In this document: positions 20,901 to 31,792 of the stretch, piece by piece
Layout: each line of letters starts with the position of its first letter
Numbering within the stretch: the first letter of the stretch is position 1
Assembly (NCBI GenBank): GCA_029255685.2
Contig: CM055318.2
Span: forward strand, 34,274,001 to 34,338,000
From: Silene conica
Lineage: Eukaryota > Streptophyta > Magnoliopsida > Caryophyllales > Caryophyllaceae
Length of the DNA stretch: 64,000 nucleotides
Direction of reading: 5' to 3'
The notes under the pieces: model-generated
Told to the model about the DNA's origin: nothing
The model's database searches: none
The model's input: only the letters and a program-made list of their open reading frames with translations
Translations under genes and position numbers: made by a program

Positions 20901-22537
20901 CTTATTGGAGATTATGATATGGAAATTCTGTACAAGGAAGGAAAGGCTAATGTTATGGCTGATGCATTGAGTAGGAAGTATGTTCACGCTCTATGCACAG
21001 CTATGTCCAGGCTGAGTATCTATCGTGAGTTGGGACAGATGGGAATCGCGGTGATCAGGAAGGGTGAGACCATGGGGGATTTGACAATCGAGCCAGAGTT
21101 ATATTCCGAAATTCGAGAAAGACATAAGAGTGATCCTAGAATTCAGAAGTGGCGTGAGGCGGTGAGCAAAGCTAGTGAAGCAGAGCCATATTCTAAGTTC
21201 GAGGTTTTCAGTGATGATAGTTTGAGGTTCGATGGGAGATGGTGTGTGCCTGATGAGGAGGAACTGAAGAGAAAGATTCTGGTGGAAGCTCATTCTACAC
21301 CTTATTCCGTTCATCCGGGAGGGGATAAGTTGTACAAAGATCTGAAGAAAGCTTTTTGGTGGCCAAAGATGAAGCAAGAGGTAGCTGAGTTTGTTTCTCG
21401 TTGCTTGGTATGTCAGAGGGTCAAAGGGGAGCATAAGAGACCGCAAGGGAAGTTGCAACCTCTGGACGTACCTGAGTGGAAGTGGGAAAGCATATCAATG
21501 GACTTCATCGTACGTTTACCTAGGACTTCGAGAGGGAATGACATGATTTGGGTGATAGTTGACAGGTTGACTAAGTCGGCCCATTTCATTCCAATGAAAG
21601 AAACTTGGAGTAAAGCTGAGTTGGCAAAGGCTTACATTAAACATGTGGTGAAGCTTCATGGTGTTCCTAAGGACATTGTTTCTGATCGTGATTCCAGGTT
21701 CATCTCTAAGTTTTGGCAAGAGTTACAGACGTTAATGGGAACCACTTTGAAGATGAGTACATCATTTTATCCAGCGACAGATGGTCAGACCGAGAGGACT
21801 ATTCAGACACTGGAGGATATGCTGAGGGCTTGTGTGCTAGAGTTCGGGGGATCTTGGGAGGATAAACTTGACCTGATCGAGTTTTCTTATAACAACAGCT
21901 ATCATTCTAGCATTGGGATGGCTCCTTTTGAGGCATTGTATGGGAGGAAGTGTAGGAGTCCAGTTTGCTGGGATGATCGAGCTGATACAGTGACTTTGGG
22001 ACCTGAGATGATTCAGGAGATGATAGCACAGGTCCAGGTGATCCGTCAGAAGATGAGAGTTGGCCAAGATAGGCAAAAGAGTTACGCAGATTAAAACGGA
22101 GTGACATCACATTTGAGGCTGGAGAAAAAGTGTTGCTGAAAGTGTCACCAATGCGAGGGGTAATGAGGTTTGGCAAGAGGGGCAAGTTGAGCCAGAAGTT
22201 CATTGGGCCATTCGAGATTTTGGAGCGAGTGGGTGAGGTAGCTTATCGATTAGCTCTACCTCCATCGTTAGCCAGAGTTCATAATGTGTTCCATGTTTCT
22301 CAACTAAGGCGATATATCAGTGATCCTTCGCATATCCTTGACCATCAGGTTATTGAGGTTGACGAGCAGGTGACCTACGAGGAGAGACCCAAGGAAATAC
22401 TCGACAGGAAGGTGCGGACAACCAGGAATGGGGAAACCGCGCTTGTCAATGTGCTATGGACAAATTATAATGTCGGGGAAGCTGCTTGGGAGACTGAGGT
22501 TTCGATGCGGGAAAAATATCCTGAACTGTTCCCTTGA
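17957..22537 (+). pseudogene. gag-pol of chromovirus C, several lesions
   Basis: The ATG at 17957 (MPPRREPN) starts gag. A frameshift lies near 18350. A CCHC knuckle (CFKCGKIEHKQATC) and an Asn/Gly-rich segment follow, then protease FDSGASHSF. In-frame stops occur at 19443, 19566, 20385 and 20715. The stops at 19443 and 20715 fit CAG-to-TAG changes, as expected from CHG cytosine methylation. RT keeps [12 protein letters not shown], RNase [11 protein letters not shown], and integrase its HHCC finger, [12 protein letters not shown] and GQTERT. A second frameshift near 22092 precedes [12 protein letters not shown] and a chromodomain ([12 protein letters not shown] ... AAWETEVSM) that ends at 22537. 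The product cannot be made intact. Confidence 0.93.
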
Positions 22538-22725
22538 GGTATGTTACGAGGACGTAACCTTTTTTTTAGGAGGGTAGAATGTGACAATTCGTGTTTTAAA
22601 GTACCTTATTGGCTTCTAATGGAATATGCTGTCACCTTCTCTGTTCGTTACGTACTTTATTGATCAGTTGTGTTGACCTTGGGATGGTGAACTTCGGGAC
22701 GAAGTCCATTTTAAGGGGGGAAGAC
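22538..22725 (+). other. 3' UTR and polypurine tract of chromovirus C
   Basis: Short non-coding region after gag-pol. AACTTCGGGACGAAGTCC is followed by the purine tract AAGGGGGGAAGAC (22713-22725), which abuts the 3' LTR. Confidence 0.8.
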
Positions 22726-23695
22726 TGTAATACTCCGTATTTTTTTTATTTTTATTTCGTTTTATTTATTTATCATGATTTTATTAGATGTCGATGTCGA
22801 TGTGTTATAATTAACAGCGATAAAATATTGCAAACAAGGTGTCTTATGAGTCGTGTTTGCGGGTCGTAATTGTGAGTGTTTAACAAAACCGGGCCATAGA
22901 TACATTATTTGGGTATTGGGGTGCGTGAGATGCTGACCCATACACGGAAAACCATGCGTGTGGGCCTAGGGTTGCGTGCACAAACACAGCCCACAGACAA
23001 GTTTCAAATCTGGAAATAGAATTTCAGATTATCTCTTCCTGCCGCCTTATTTAAGCACACTATTCCTCTTCTTCTGACCTAAAAACAACTCACACACACA
23101 CACGTATCTGTAGCCGCTACTTCAAGGTTTGTCACGGGTAGGTTGTCACGGTGGTCAGATCAGTCTAAGGGTGGTCGTTGGCTAGGGCAAGGAGGTATGG
23201 ACACCACATTTATCTCGTTTTTACTGTTTTCATGTGTTCTCTTGATATTGAGGATGTATTTGTGATTACCTCATATGATAATAATCAGAATCTCTTGTTA
23301 ATTCTTAATCTATGATATGTAATTGTTATATTTCATTCATCTTTAAGTCATCTTTTTATCAGTAAGTTCATCGTTAGGACGTTTCGTTTTGGCTGCTAGG
23401 AGTCGTGTCTGGGTGTTTATCTCTTTCGTTTTATCAAAAACAGAGACTGCATATGGTGTTTTGAACGAGGGTGTTAATGTCTTTTATGTAGTTTTTATCT
23501 CTGTGTTTTGGTACTGTTGGGATGACCGTAGGCAGGAGAGTCGAAGGGCGGTCGGGTCTGTTAATCGTGGTGTCACACGGTGGTGTACGGTGGCTGTCCA
23601 AATGCTACTATAAACACGGTTGTTGTCAGACCTGGGTTTTCGTAGAGGTCTTTGGGTTGTCTGTCACGGTAATTGTGACCACCACCTCCACCATT

Positions 23696-23927
23696 GGAAC
23701 CACCACGACTCAGTGGCGAGTCTGGTGGTGCCAGGGGTGAAGGAGGTGGTCGTGGGTGGTGTCGGAGGTCAGCTTTGTCACGGTGGTCTGTAGTCAGTTG
23801 AATGCGGGTTTCCCTTTTCAGCACTCGGTTAGTTTCTTGGGTGGTTTATGGCGCCTGTGGTCGTGGCAGGTAGCCACTGACCTTCTCCCTGGAACCACCA
23901 TGGCTCAGTGGCGAGCCTGGTGGTGCC
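23696..23927 (+). repeat. Pair of covarying hairpins in LTR C
   Basis: Two 37-bp units begin GGAACCACCA and end TGGTGGTGCC around an AGTGGC loop. The inner stem is GACTC/GAGTC in the first and GGCTC/GAGCC in the second, so both sides of one pair changed together. Confidence 0.7.
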
Positions 23928-24115
23928 AGTGGGGAGGCCAGCGGTGGCAGAAGGTGTCGGGAAGGGAGTTAACAGGGCTGTCAACAGTGGGTTGCGGTTT
24001 CGGGGCTGCTAAGTATGTGAATCGTGAATGAGTTTAACTTTCAGTTTTGGGTGGTTGACGTGGTTAATCATACTAATAATTCTTTAATGAAGCATGTGCT
24101 TAACTTTTATGAGGT

Positions 24116-24117
<2 letters not shown>

Positions 24118-24186
<69 letters not shown>
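24118..24186 (+). repeat. (ATT)n microsatellite
   Basis: About 23 uninterrupted ATT units inside the 3' LTR of chromovirus C, ending at ATTACTAATG. It lies in the LTR part deleted from the 5' copy. Confidence 0.95.
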
Positions 24187-24188
<2 letters not shown>

Positions 24189-26124
24189 TAATGTTATTAT
24201 TTTTATAACTAAGACTTGGTAGTTGACGTTAATCGTGTTGAATGAGATTTTAATCATGTTTTAATATTTATCGGGATGTTTACTAACGATAAATTATGTT
24301 GTGATTTATACTAATTATCTCTGTGATGGGACATAATAATAATCGTGGTTGAGTTATGCTATTTATAGTAAGTCTAAAAATAGTAAGTATATTTGGTTAG
24401 TGATAACTGTATGTAAAGGGAATGCGTATATAAAGATATATTCCTTAAGTGTTATATATGAATCAACTAGGAACATGTTTAAGTAACATTAGTAGCAGTA
24501 TTTATCTGGGTAGAATTTGATATGAATAATAATTTATAGGAACGGAATTCGAAGTGGAATACTTCTAGAGGGTGTTTACATTCGCGGACTTGCTAATACA
24601 GGTAGGTTACACTGGTGCTAATTTTGCATTAAGTTCTGTATAAATGTGCATTGTATGTTATGAATGCAAGTGTGAGTTCTGAACATGATAGATATGTTAT
24701 TTATTTTTATGTTGCATTCATACTCATGGCATATGCATTGGTTATTGAGAAAGATATGGATCAGATATTGTTCTGATATAAAGCCCAGGGTGGTTCTGCA
24801 GACCAGGCCTGGTGTCTTATCAGCTTTTGAGCTGGTGTTCGGCGACGGCCGATTATAGTCTGTCGGGAGGTTCGGTATGGCTGGGTGTTTCGGGTTTGAG
24901 ATTGAGATGGTATTTGAGCTCGAGCATGGCATAAGCATTTGCATATTATTGTTTTCTTGCATTACTATTTATTATTGTGTTATCCTACTCAACCGCGTGG
25001 TTGACAGTGTATTCGTATTCACCTACAATGATCCGGAATGGGGAGTAGATCTTTCAGGTCAGAGACAGGTGGACTAGGACTGGGCATGGAAGAGAGACAT
25101 GGACTAGACCTACCTAATTACTAGATCACTTAGCTTTTCTCAGTTGGACATTTTTTTTTTTTTAGTTGTTTTGGAAGTCTTGTGGACTATGCCTTGTAAT
25201 AGATTTCAGTTTAACTCCTTATAAATTAAAGTTCTGTGTTTCTTTCACTATGAGTATCTACTACCCTGGTTATCCAGGATGGTAACAGTCTTATTTACTC
25301 TGGAAGTCCTAGTTCAGGCTCCTAGGTAAATGAGGGTGTTACGTATTGTATTTTAATTGTCGTCTCTAAGCCAAAGACAAGGGGTGAGTGAACTGGTGGA
25401 ATAAGACCGCTAAACAATATTTCCATCTCAATATCGATTCAAATAACATAATTAACTCAATAACCCCGGTCACTCCGGACCATAAACGAAACCGGCACAC
25501 AGGGCACATAACTCAATACCAGTAACCAATCTCAATTTCAATATCAATATCGTTAAGGTTCAAAGAACCGTGCTCAACACTTAAAGTAAAACTTTAAGCT
25601 ACTCACCCGCAAGTCGAAGGTAAAAAAAACGACAACAATAACACAATACAAAAATAACCCATCTCAATATCAATACAGCGAGCCATAGCCATGGTTTCTT
25701 TAACAATTATCATCTAACTAAATAATCATTACCACTAAATCTACAATTCATACTCCACCTGACTTATCAAACAAGTCTTATACCATTAATCCCATTTGAT
25801 ATCCCAATCTTCAAAAACAACCATAAACAAATAATACTTAAGCAAGTACCTATATTTCTGAATATTCAATAACAACCTTCGTGCTCACCAAAGTCCAGCC
25901 GGTGTATATTCTTTCCAACATCAAAATCTTAATGTTTCACCTACAATTCACTTGCTTGAATAATCAAAACCCGATCTCACCAAAAGACAGAAGAAATACA
26001 TACTATTAGTATTAGTAGTATACATAAAATAAAATAAGATAAACAATAAATCTCAACAAAAAACCCTAATGAGCGATTTAGAGGCGATTAGCAGCCATCA
26101 TTAGGGCTTGATTTCTTCATCATT

Positions 26125-27351
26125 ATGGCTCGTAATTCAGCATCAAAAACTGTGAATAACAAATCAGCAATCACCACTTCTCATCATTCTCCATCAAAGC
26201 AGCAAAATTCAAGCAAACAGAGCACTCAAAGCCATAATAATGGAGGAAAGAAAGGACCTTCAGAGGAGGATGTTTTACGTAATAAAACCATGCATGAACT
26301 CAATTGCATCCCTGGACTATCTTATGCAGATGAAGAGGATCCAGCAGAAAATCTCCCTTGGATAACAAACAGAGGTAAACGTTCTGCTGGTAAAGAAAAC
26401 TCCATTGTTAATCATATGACTGAGACTGTAATGGAAACGGAGGCTATACATGAGGATATTTTGCAGTTTACGGCTGAGTATGTACAGGAGGAAATTCAGT
26501 ATTGGAACCAATCAGTATACTGTTTTGTTCTAGGGGCAAATCCTCCCTGGGAAGTACTTGAAGGTTTCATTCATCGAATATGGAAGACTTATGGCATAGA
26601 CAAAATTTCATTTCTCCCTAATGGTATATTCCTGGTGAGGTTCAAAGACATGAAAGACAAAGAGGCAGTGATCAATGCAGGATACCATATGTTCGATATC
26701 AAACCATTAATTGTGAAACCCTGGCAGCAAAATATTGATCTGTTAAAGGAGGAGGTTAAAATTGTTCCAGCCTGGGTTAGACTCCGTGGACTACCTCTGA
26801 AGTTCTGGGGCAAGTGTTTGCCTTCAATTGCCAATCTGGTGGGTCCATTTGTCAAAACTGATCAAGCCACAGGAGACAAAACCAGACTGGGTTATGCTCG
26901 TATAATGGTTGAACTTACAATGGGTCAGAAATTCCCTTCCTTGATCAAATTTAAGGATGAATTGGGAACTCTTATTGAGATTAAAGTGGAATATGAGTGG
27001 AAGCCAATAATATGTTCTAAATGCAAAGGTATGGGTCATGAAATGCAATTCTGCAGGAAAGGACAATACCAGAAACCCCTACCAGGCATCAGGAAAGTGT
27101 GGAAACCAGTACAGAAAACTATCTCAGGGAATACCAATGCTATATCAGAAAATGACTTCCCTGCTTTACCATCTACTTCAGCACCAAAAGTGATCACTAT
27201 ATTGAGTAAGCAGGCAGAGACTACTACAAACACAGATGATAATGAGGACAGTGACCTGGAACCTGTCATAGATTTGGACAAAATTGAGGCAGACAACAAT
27301 ATGAGTGAGCAAACTGGTAACCCAACTATCCAATCTCCTTTTAATGAATAA
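26125..27351 (+). CDS. LINE ORF1, nucleic-acid-binding Gag-like protein
   Basis: An open frame of 408 codons. Residues about 120-290 resemble the DUF4283 domain of plant L1 ORF1 proteins (VRLRGLPLKFWGKCLPSIAN, then TRLGYARIMVEL). A single CCHC knuckle, CSKCKGMGHEMQFC, sits near residue 295. The N-terminus is Ser/Asn/Gln-rich and the C-terminus acidic. The protein should coat LINE RNA in a ribonucleoprotein. The stop TAA overlaps the ORF2 ATG (27344), as expected for reinitiation or shifted translation. No lesion is visible, though the partner ORF2 is dead. Confidence 0.88.
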   Translation: MARNSASKTVNNKSAITTSHHSPSKQQNSSKQSTQSHNNGGKKGPSEEDVLRNKTMHELNCIPGLSYADEEDPAENLPWITNRGKRSAGKENSIVNHMTETVMETEAIHEDILQFTAEYVQEEIQYWNQSVYCFVLGANPPWEVLEGFIHRIWKTYGIDKISFLPNGIFLVRFKDMKDKEAVINAGYHMFDIKPLIVKPWQQNIDLLKEEVKIVPAWVRLRGLPLKFWGKCLPSIANLVGPFVKTDQATGDKTRLGYARIMVELTMGQKFPSLIKFKDELGTLIEIKVEYEWKPIICSKCKGMGHEMQFCRKGQYQKPLPGIRKVWKPVQKTISGNTNAISENDFPALPSTSAPKVITILSKQAETTTNTDDNEDSDLEPVIDLDKIEADNNMSEQTGNPTIQSPFNE

Positions 27352-30300
27352 CATTGGATTCAGGAATGAAAGGGGCTTGAATAATGTCAATAAACAAAAG
27401 GATATTAAGAGTTTTATCAATTAACATAATATAGGTCTTTTTGGTTTGTTAGAAACTAAAATAAGTAGTGCTAATGTGAGTAATATAGCATACAATTTGT
27501 TTGATGGATGGAGTGTGACAACAAACTGTCACACTCACAAGGGGGGAAGAGTTTGGGTTCTCTGGCAACCCAGTTTATTTGATGTGGATTTACTGGAATA
27601 TCAGCCTCAGTTTATTCACACCAAAATCACAATCAGAGCTACTCAGAAGCAGTTTATGCTCACCATGATTTATGCCTTCAATGAAGGGAAAGATATGGTT
27701 CCTCTGTGGGAATCCTTAACCAGTATAGCAGCAAATATGGCAAGTCCTTGGGCCATGGCAGGAGATTTCAACACTGTAATACATCTTGATGAAAGAGTGA
27801 GGGGTCAGACTATAAGATTGAGGATATGGAGGACTTTATTAATTGTTTGACAGCATGTGATATGAGTGATATATATTCTACTGGAGCCTTTTTTACATGG
27901 AACAACAAACAAGAGGTGGAAACTAGGAAATACAGTAGACTGGATAGATTTCTTGTCAATTCAGCCTGGCTAGGAGTCTTTCCAGAGATGGTGGGTCACT
28001 TTCATCCTAAAGGTCTTATGGACCACAACCCTTGTGTAATTAGCAACAAACTTTTGGTACATGAGCAGAATCGAAGCTTTAGATACTTCAACATGTGGAG
28101 TGCAGCCACAGATTTTATCAACAGAGTTAAGAAGGGGTGGGATGTGCCTATTATTGGCACACATATGTTCAGAATTGTTAAAAGACTGAAGTCCCTCAAA
28201 GGCATCCTCAAGGGTGTCAATGCATCTTGTTTTTCAGATATTGAAAACACCACTGCTCACACAGCAAGAGTTCTCTCAGAAGTTCAGGTTCAGTTGGCTA
28301 CTGATGTGAATGATCAGGACCTCCTCCAAAAGGAAATTAACATCTTGAAGGAACTCAAAGTTCTCACCAAGGCAAGGGACAGTTTCCTCCAACAAAAGTC
28401 AAAAGCCCAATGGCTGGAAGAAGGGGATTCAAACACTGCTTACTTTCATAATGCTATAAAAAGGAGATGTCTCAGGAATAAGGTGATACAGATTAATGAT
28501 CAAAGTGGCAGGATGTACACCACAAGGGATGGCATTCAGGAAGCTTTTCTTTCTTATTATCAAGGGTTGCTGGGCAGTAGGAAGGCAACTGACATGGTTA
28601 GGCTCTCTGTACTGGAGTATGGCCAGAAATGTAATGACAATCATATAGCCATTCTTAATGAACCAGTTTCTTATGAGGAGGTTAAATCAGCAGTTTTTTT
28701 TCCATCCCCATAGACAAAGCCCCTAGGCCTGATGGCTATAGCAGTGGCTTCTTTAGGGATGCCTGGGAGGTGGTTGGAGTAGATATATATGAAGCAATAT
28801 CTGATTTCTTTCAAACTGGGCAACTGTTGCACCAAATAAATGCTACAAATTTCACACTCATACCTAAGTGTGATAGACCCACCTTAGTTACTCAGTTCAG
28901 ACCCATTGTCTGTTGCAATATCATCTACAAGGTGATTTCAAAGCTTCTTTGCAACAGACTGGCTGCAGTCCTGCCTGACCTTATACATGATAATCAAGGG
29001 GCCTTCATCAAAGGGAGATCCATTATAGAGAATGTCCTAATCTGCCAGGATCTTGTCCACATGTTCCATAGACAAAGTGCCTCTCCCAGATGCCTGTTTA
29101 AAATAGACTTGCAGAAAGCCTATGACACAATAGAATGGGATTTTGTTGCTCAGATTCTAAGGGGACTGAATGTTCCTCAATATTTCATCACTCTTGTGAT
29201 GGCATGTGTCACCACTCCCACATATACTCTTGTTCTAAATGGTTCCAACTTTGGATATTTCCCAGGCATGAGGGGACTAAGGCAAGGGGACCCCATATCC
29301 CCTTTGATTTTCACTATATGCATGGAGTATTTAACTAGACTCATTCATTTTACAACTTCTAGATGGCCATTCCATTATCATCCAATGTGCAAAAGTCTCA
29401 AACTCACTCACCTTATGTTTGCGGATGACTTACTTCTCTTCTGCAAAGGAGATGCTCCTTCTATTCTCCTCCTAATGAGGGCCTTCTCATCTTTCTCCAA
29501 AGCCACAGGTCTGTGTATGAACACTACAAAATCTGAGATTTACTGTAGTGGCATGAATGCTGAACTCAAACTTGATATTATGAGAGTTACAGGCTTCAAA
29601 GAGGGCACTATGCCTTTCAGGTATTTGGGAGTTCCTATACAACCTGGGAAGCTAAGTAAAAAAGATTGTGCTAGTTTGACAGAGAAAATGTTTGCTAGAA
29701 TAAGGGGTTTAGGAGCTAAAAAGCTCTCATATGCTGGAAGGATTGTGCTCATTAATTCTGTCCTCAACACCTTGTACAACTATTGGGGTTCTATGTTTAT
29801 CCTTCCTAAGAGTGTTGTTAAGCGTATTGAAGCAATGTGCAGGAATTTTATGTGGGGAGGAACTGAAGATTACCAAAGGGTCCCTCTAGTAGGCTGGGAC
29901 AAGGTTACACTGCCTAAGATAGAAGTAGGGTTAGGAGTTAAGAAAGCTGGGGAATGGAATGTGGCTACTGTTGGGAAACTAGTGGACTGGATCTACACTA
30001 AGACTGACAGGTTGTGGATTAGATGGGTTAACAGTATCTACATAAAAGGCAGGGACCGGGATAGCTATACACCCCTCATGGATGCACCATGGACCTGGAA
30101 AAGCATGTGTAAAATCAAGGAGAAACTCAAAGCAGGTTTTGTTAGGAATAGATGGGCTCTAGATGATAAGGGCTATTCTATTAAACAGGGATATGCCTGG
30201 CTAACCAATGCATAACCAAACCCAGATTGGACTCATATTATTTGGAATAAATGGAATTGGCCAAAGCATTCCATTAATTCTTGGCTCATTATGCAAGATG

Positions 30301-30701
30301 GGTTGAATACCAAAGCTAAATTGCATAGTTTTGGCTACTGCTCTGATGATATATGCTGCTTGTGTGGATTGCTACCTGAAACTTCAGATCACTTATTCAA
30401 TGCCTGTGATTACAGCTGTAATATAAGAAGAAAAGTTCAGGAGTGGCTTACCATTCCTTTCCCCACTCTGAATGCTCTGGTAACTACAACAAGAACTACT
30501 ATCAAATGGCAACTCTTGACCCTGATCATGACAACTTTTAGGTATCATATATGGTACCAAAGAAATCAAGCTCGAATAGAATTGACTCTGTCTATGCCTG
30601 TGAAAGTATCTGCTCAAATTGAGGAAAGTGTCAGAAATCGTATCAAAATAAAACTTGGTTCAGATAATGCTGCTACTGAATGGAGGGACTTGCTTAGATA
30701 G
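27344..30701 (+). pseudogene. LINE ORF2: endonuclease and reverse transcriptase
   Basis: The ORF2 ATG at 27344 overlaps the end of ORF1. A stop (TAA, 27422) follows 26 codons later. The APE-type endonuclease shows LLETKI, MAGDFNTVI, FFTWNN, SRLDRFLV and MDHNP, with a frameshift near 27810. A second shift lies at an eight-T run near 28695. RT shows KIDLQKAYDTIEWDF, LRQGDPISP and the catalytic FADDLLLF. A further stop at 30213 precedes a zf-RVT-like segment (CCLCGLLPETSDHLF) that ends at 30701. The domain order is that of plant L1-like LINEs. The enzyme would nick target DNA and prime reverse transcription from LINE RNA. With at least four lesions this copy cannot move itself. Confidence 0.9.
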
Positions 30702-30827
30702 CTAGTTTCTATGGCTGATTGTTTTTGTTTTTAATATTCGTGCTATAATGTCCTTGTGGAATCTCGAACCCACAACCCCTTGTAAATGATTTCGGTTTTG
30801 ATATATCAATACATACTCACAAAAAAA
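30702..30827 (+). other. LINE 3' UTR and poly-A tail
   Basis: Short non-coding tail ending in ACTCAC plus about ten A residues, the usual mark of target-primed reverse transcription. Confidence 0.8.
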
Positions 30828-31336
30828 AAATCTCAGCATGTAAATTCCAAAAAATCAATCAATTAGCAAGCAAGTATAACATATAACCTCGGATAATAAT
30901 AAGAGTAATAGGGATGGTAATATCGTGTTACCTTGTGACGGAAATTGCTCAAACCCGTAAAAATAGGAAGTAGACGAACCCATGATGAAAATGCTAAGAA
31001 AGATATTGCACATGGGCTAGGTGTAACACCCCAAGAGTATGAGAGGAAAGTTGTCCCACATCGGTAGAATGTGAGGCTTGTATGAATCATGAAGGAAGTC
31101 ATAACCAAATTGATAAATCAATTTCGGCATACAACAAAAACCAGTGAGATAAATGAGAGGGTTGACAAGTATGAGAGTTTTATAACAAATAGGTTTAATT
31201 TACGGGCCAAACATATATTATTTTGTAACGTATTAAGATTGGGCCGGAAGTAAAAGTAATATATTTTCTTACTAGAAAACCATTAGTATAATAATAAACA
31301 GTTAAAATAGTTTTAAAACATATTTAGGATATTACA

Positions 31337-31579
31337 ATCTTCCCCTCTTACTTAAAAGGAACTTCGTCCCCGAAGTTCGAATTAAGAAAACAAAACCAAT
31401 TAGAAATTTGAGTGGTATTACATTCCACCCTCCTTAAAAATAAAGTTCGCCCCCGAACTTAAAAATGTAAAATAATTTGAGTCACAAAAGTTTAGAAATG
31501 CTTTAAAATTGAAAAAAGTGGCGCCATGATGTGACGATCTTAACGCCTAACCAAGATTGAAACCCGCTCTGATACTAAT
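31337..31579 (-). other. Internal domain 2 of element X (243 bp)
   Basis: It has the same length as the copy at 15864-16106 and nearly the same sequence. The primer site has one change (GATACTA for GATACCA on the plus strand, 31566-31577). It has no ORF. Confidence 0.9.
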
Positions 31580-31792
31580 TGTAACACCCCTGAATTTCGG
31601 CTAAATAAAAATTTAACTTTTTAAACACAAACTGGCCGAAAATACAAGGATATTATAATTAATATACAAAGTCTCTTATTATAAATCGTTTCAAAATGAG
31701 ATAATACAAAATGAAATGCAAGTTTTACAAAAACTTAAAATAAAATCTTCTCTTGAAATAAAATCCGTTTTGAACTGCAGCGGAATCACCTG
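31580..31792 (-). repeat. LTR 3 of element X, cut by Athila
   Basis: The first 213 bp of a third X LTR on the plus strand. It ends at GGAATCACCTG, where the Athila LTR begins. The rest must lie right of the window. Confidence 0.88.

Larger units (their letters stand above)
16664..25343 (+). mobile_element. Chromovirus C (Ty3/gypsy, Tekay/Del-like), decayed
   Basis: TATTG is duplicated at 16659-16663 and 25344-25348. The 5' end starts TGTAATACTCC. The 3' end reads GTGTTACG, one change from the usual CA terminus. The element keeps a gag-pol region with stops and frameshifts and a 2618-bp 3' LTR. Its 5' LTR is truncated to 937 bp and the primer site is gone. LTR divergence over the shared part is roughly 1.7 per cent by eye, so it is older than A or B. 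Confidence 0.93.
22726..25343 (+). repeat. 3' LTR of chromovirus C (2618 bp)
   Basis: Starts TGTAATACTCC next to the purine tract and ends before TSD TATTG. It keeps the part missing from the 5' LTR: two 37-bp hairpins (23696-23732 and 23891-23927) and a long ATT microsatellite. No gene is present. Confidence 0.9.
26056..30827 (+). mobile_element. L1-like LINE, about 4.8 kb, decayed
   Basis: A non-LTR retrotransposon with a short 5' UTR, ORF1, an overlapping ORF2 and a 3' UTR ending in a poly-A run (30821-30830). AAATCTCA is duplicated at 26048-26055 and 30828-30835, merging with the poly-A. Comparison with X LTR 1 shows a clean insertion. It seems full length at the 5' end, but ORF2 is broken. 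Confidence 0.93.
16107..31336 (-). repeat. LTR 2 of element X, interrupted twice
   Basis: The pieces are 16107-16663, 25349-26055 and 30836-31336, about 1.77 kb in total. They are collinear with LTR 1. The gaps are chromovirus C (TSD TATTG) and a LINE (TSD AAATCTCA). The last piece also holds about 60 bp absent from LTR 1 (near 31022-31083). Confidence 0.9.
14142..31792 (-). mobile_element. Element X: tandem non-autonomous LTR element
   Basis: Three LTR copies start TGTAACACCCC on the plus strand (14142, 16107, 31580), with two internal domains of 243 bp between them. Primer site and purine tract show that X is on the minus strand. It has no coding capacity. The second LTR is split by chromovirus C and a LINE, the third by Athila. 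X lies in the CACTA subterminal region; a right-hand TSD is outside the window. The TTCGGGGACGAAGTTC motif near its purine tract links X to Tekay/Del-like chromoviruses. Confidence 0.8.
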
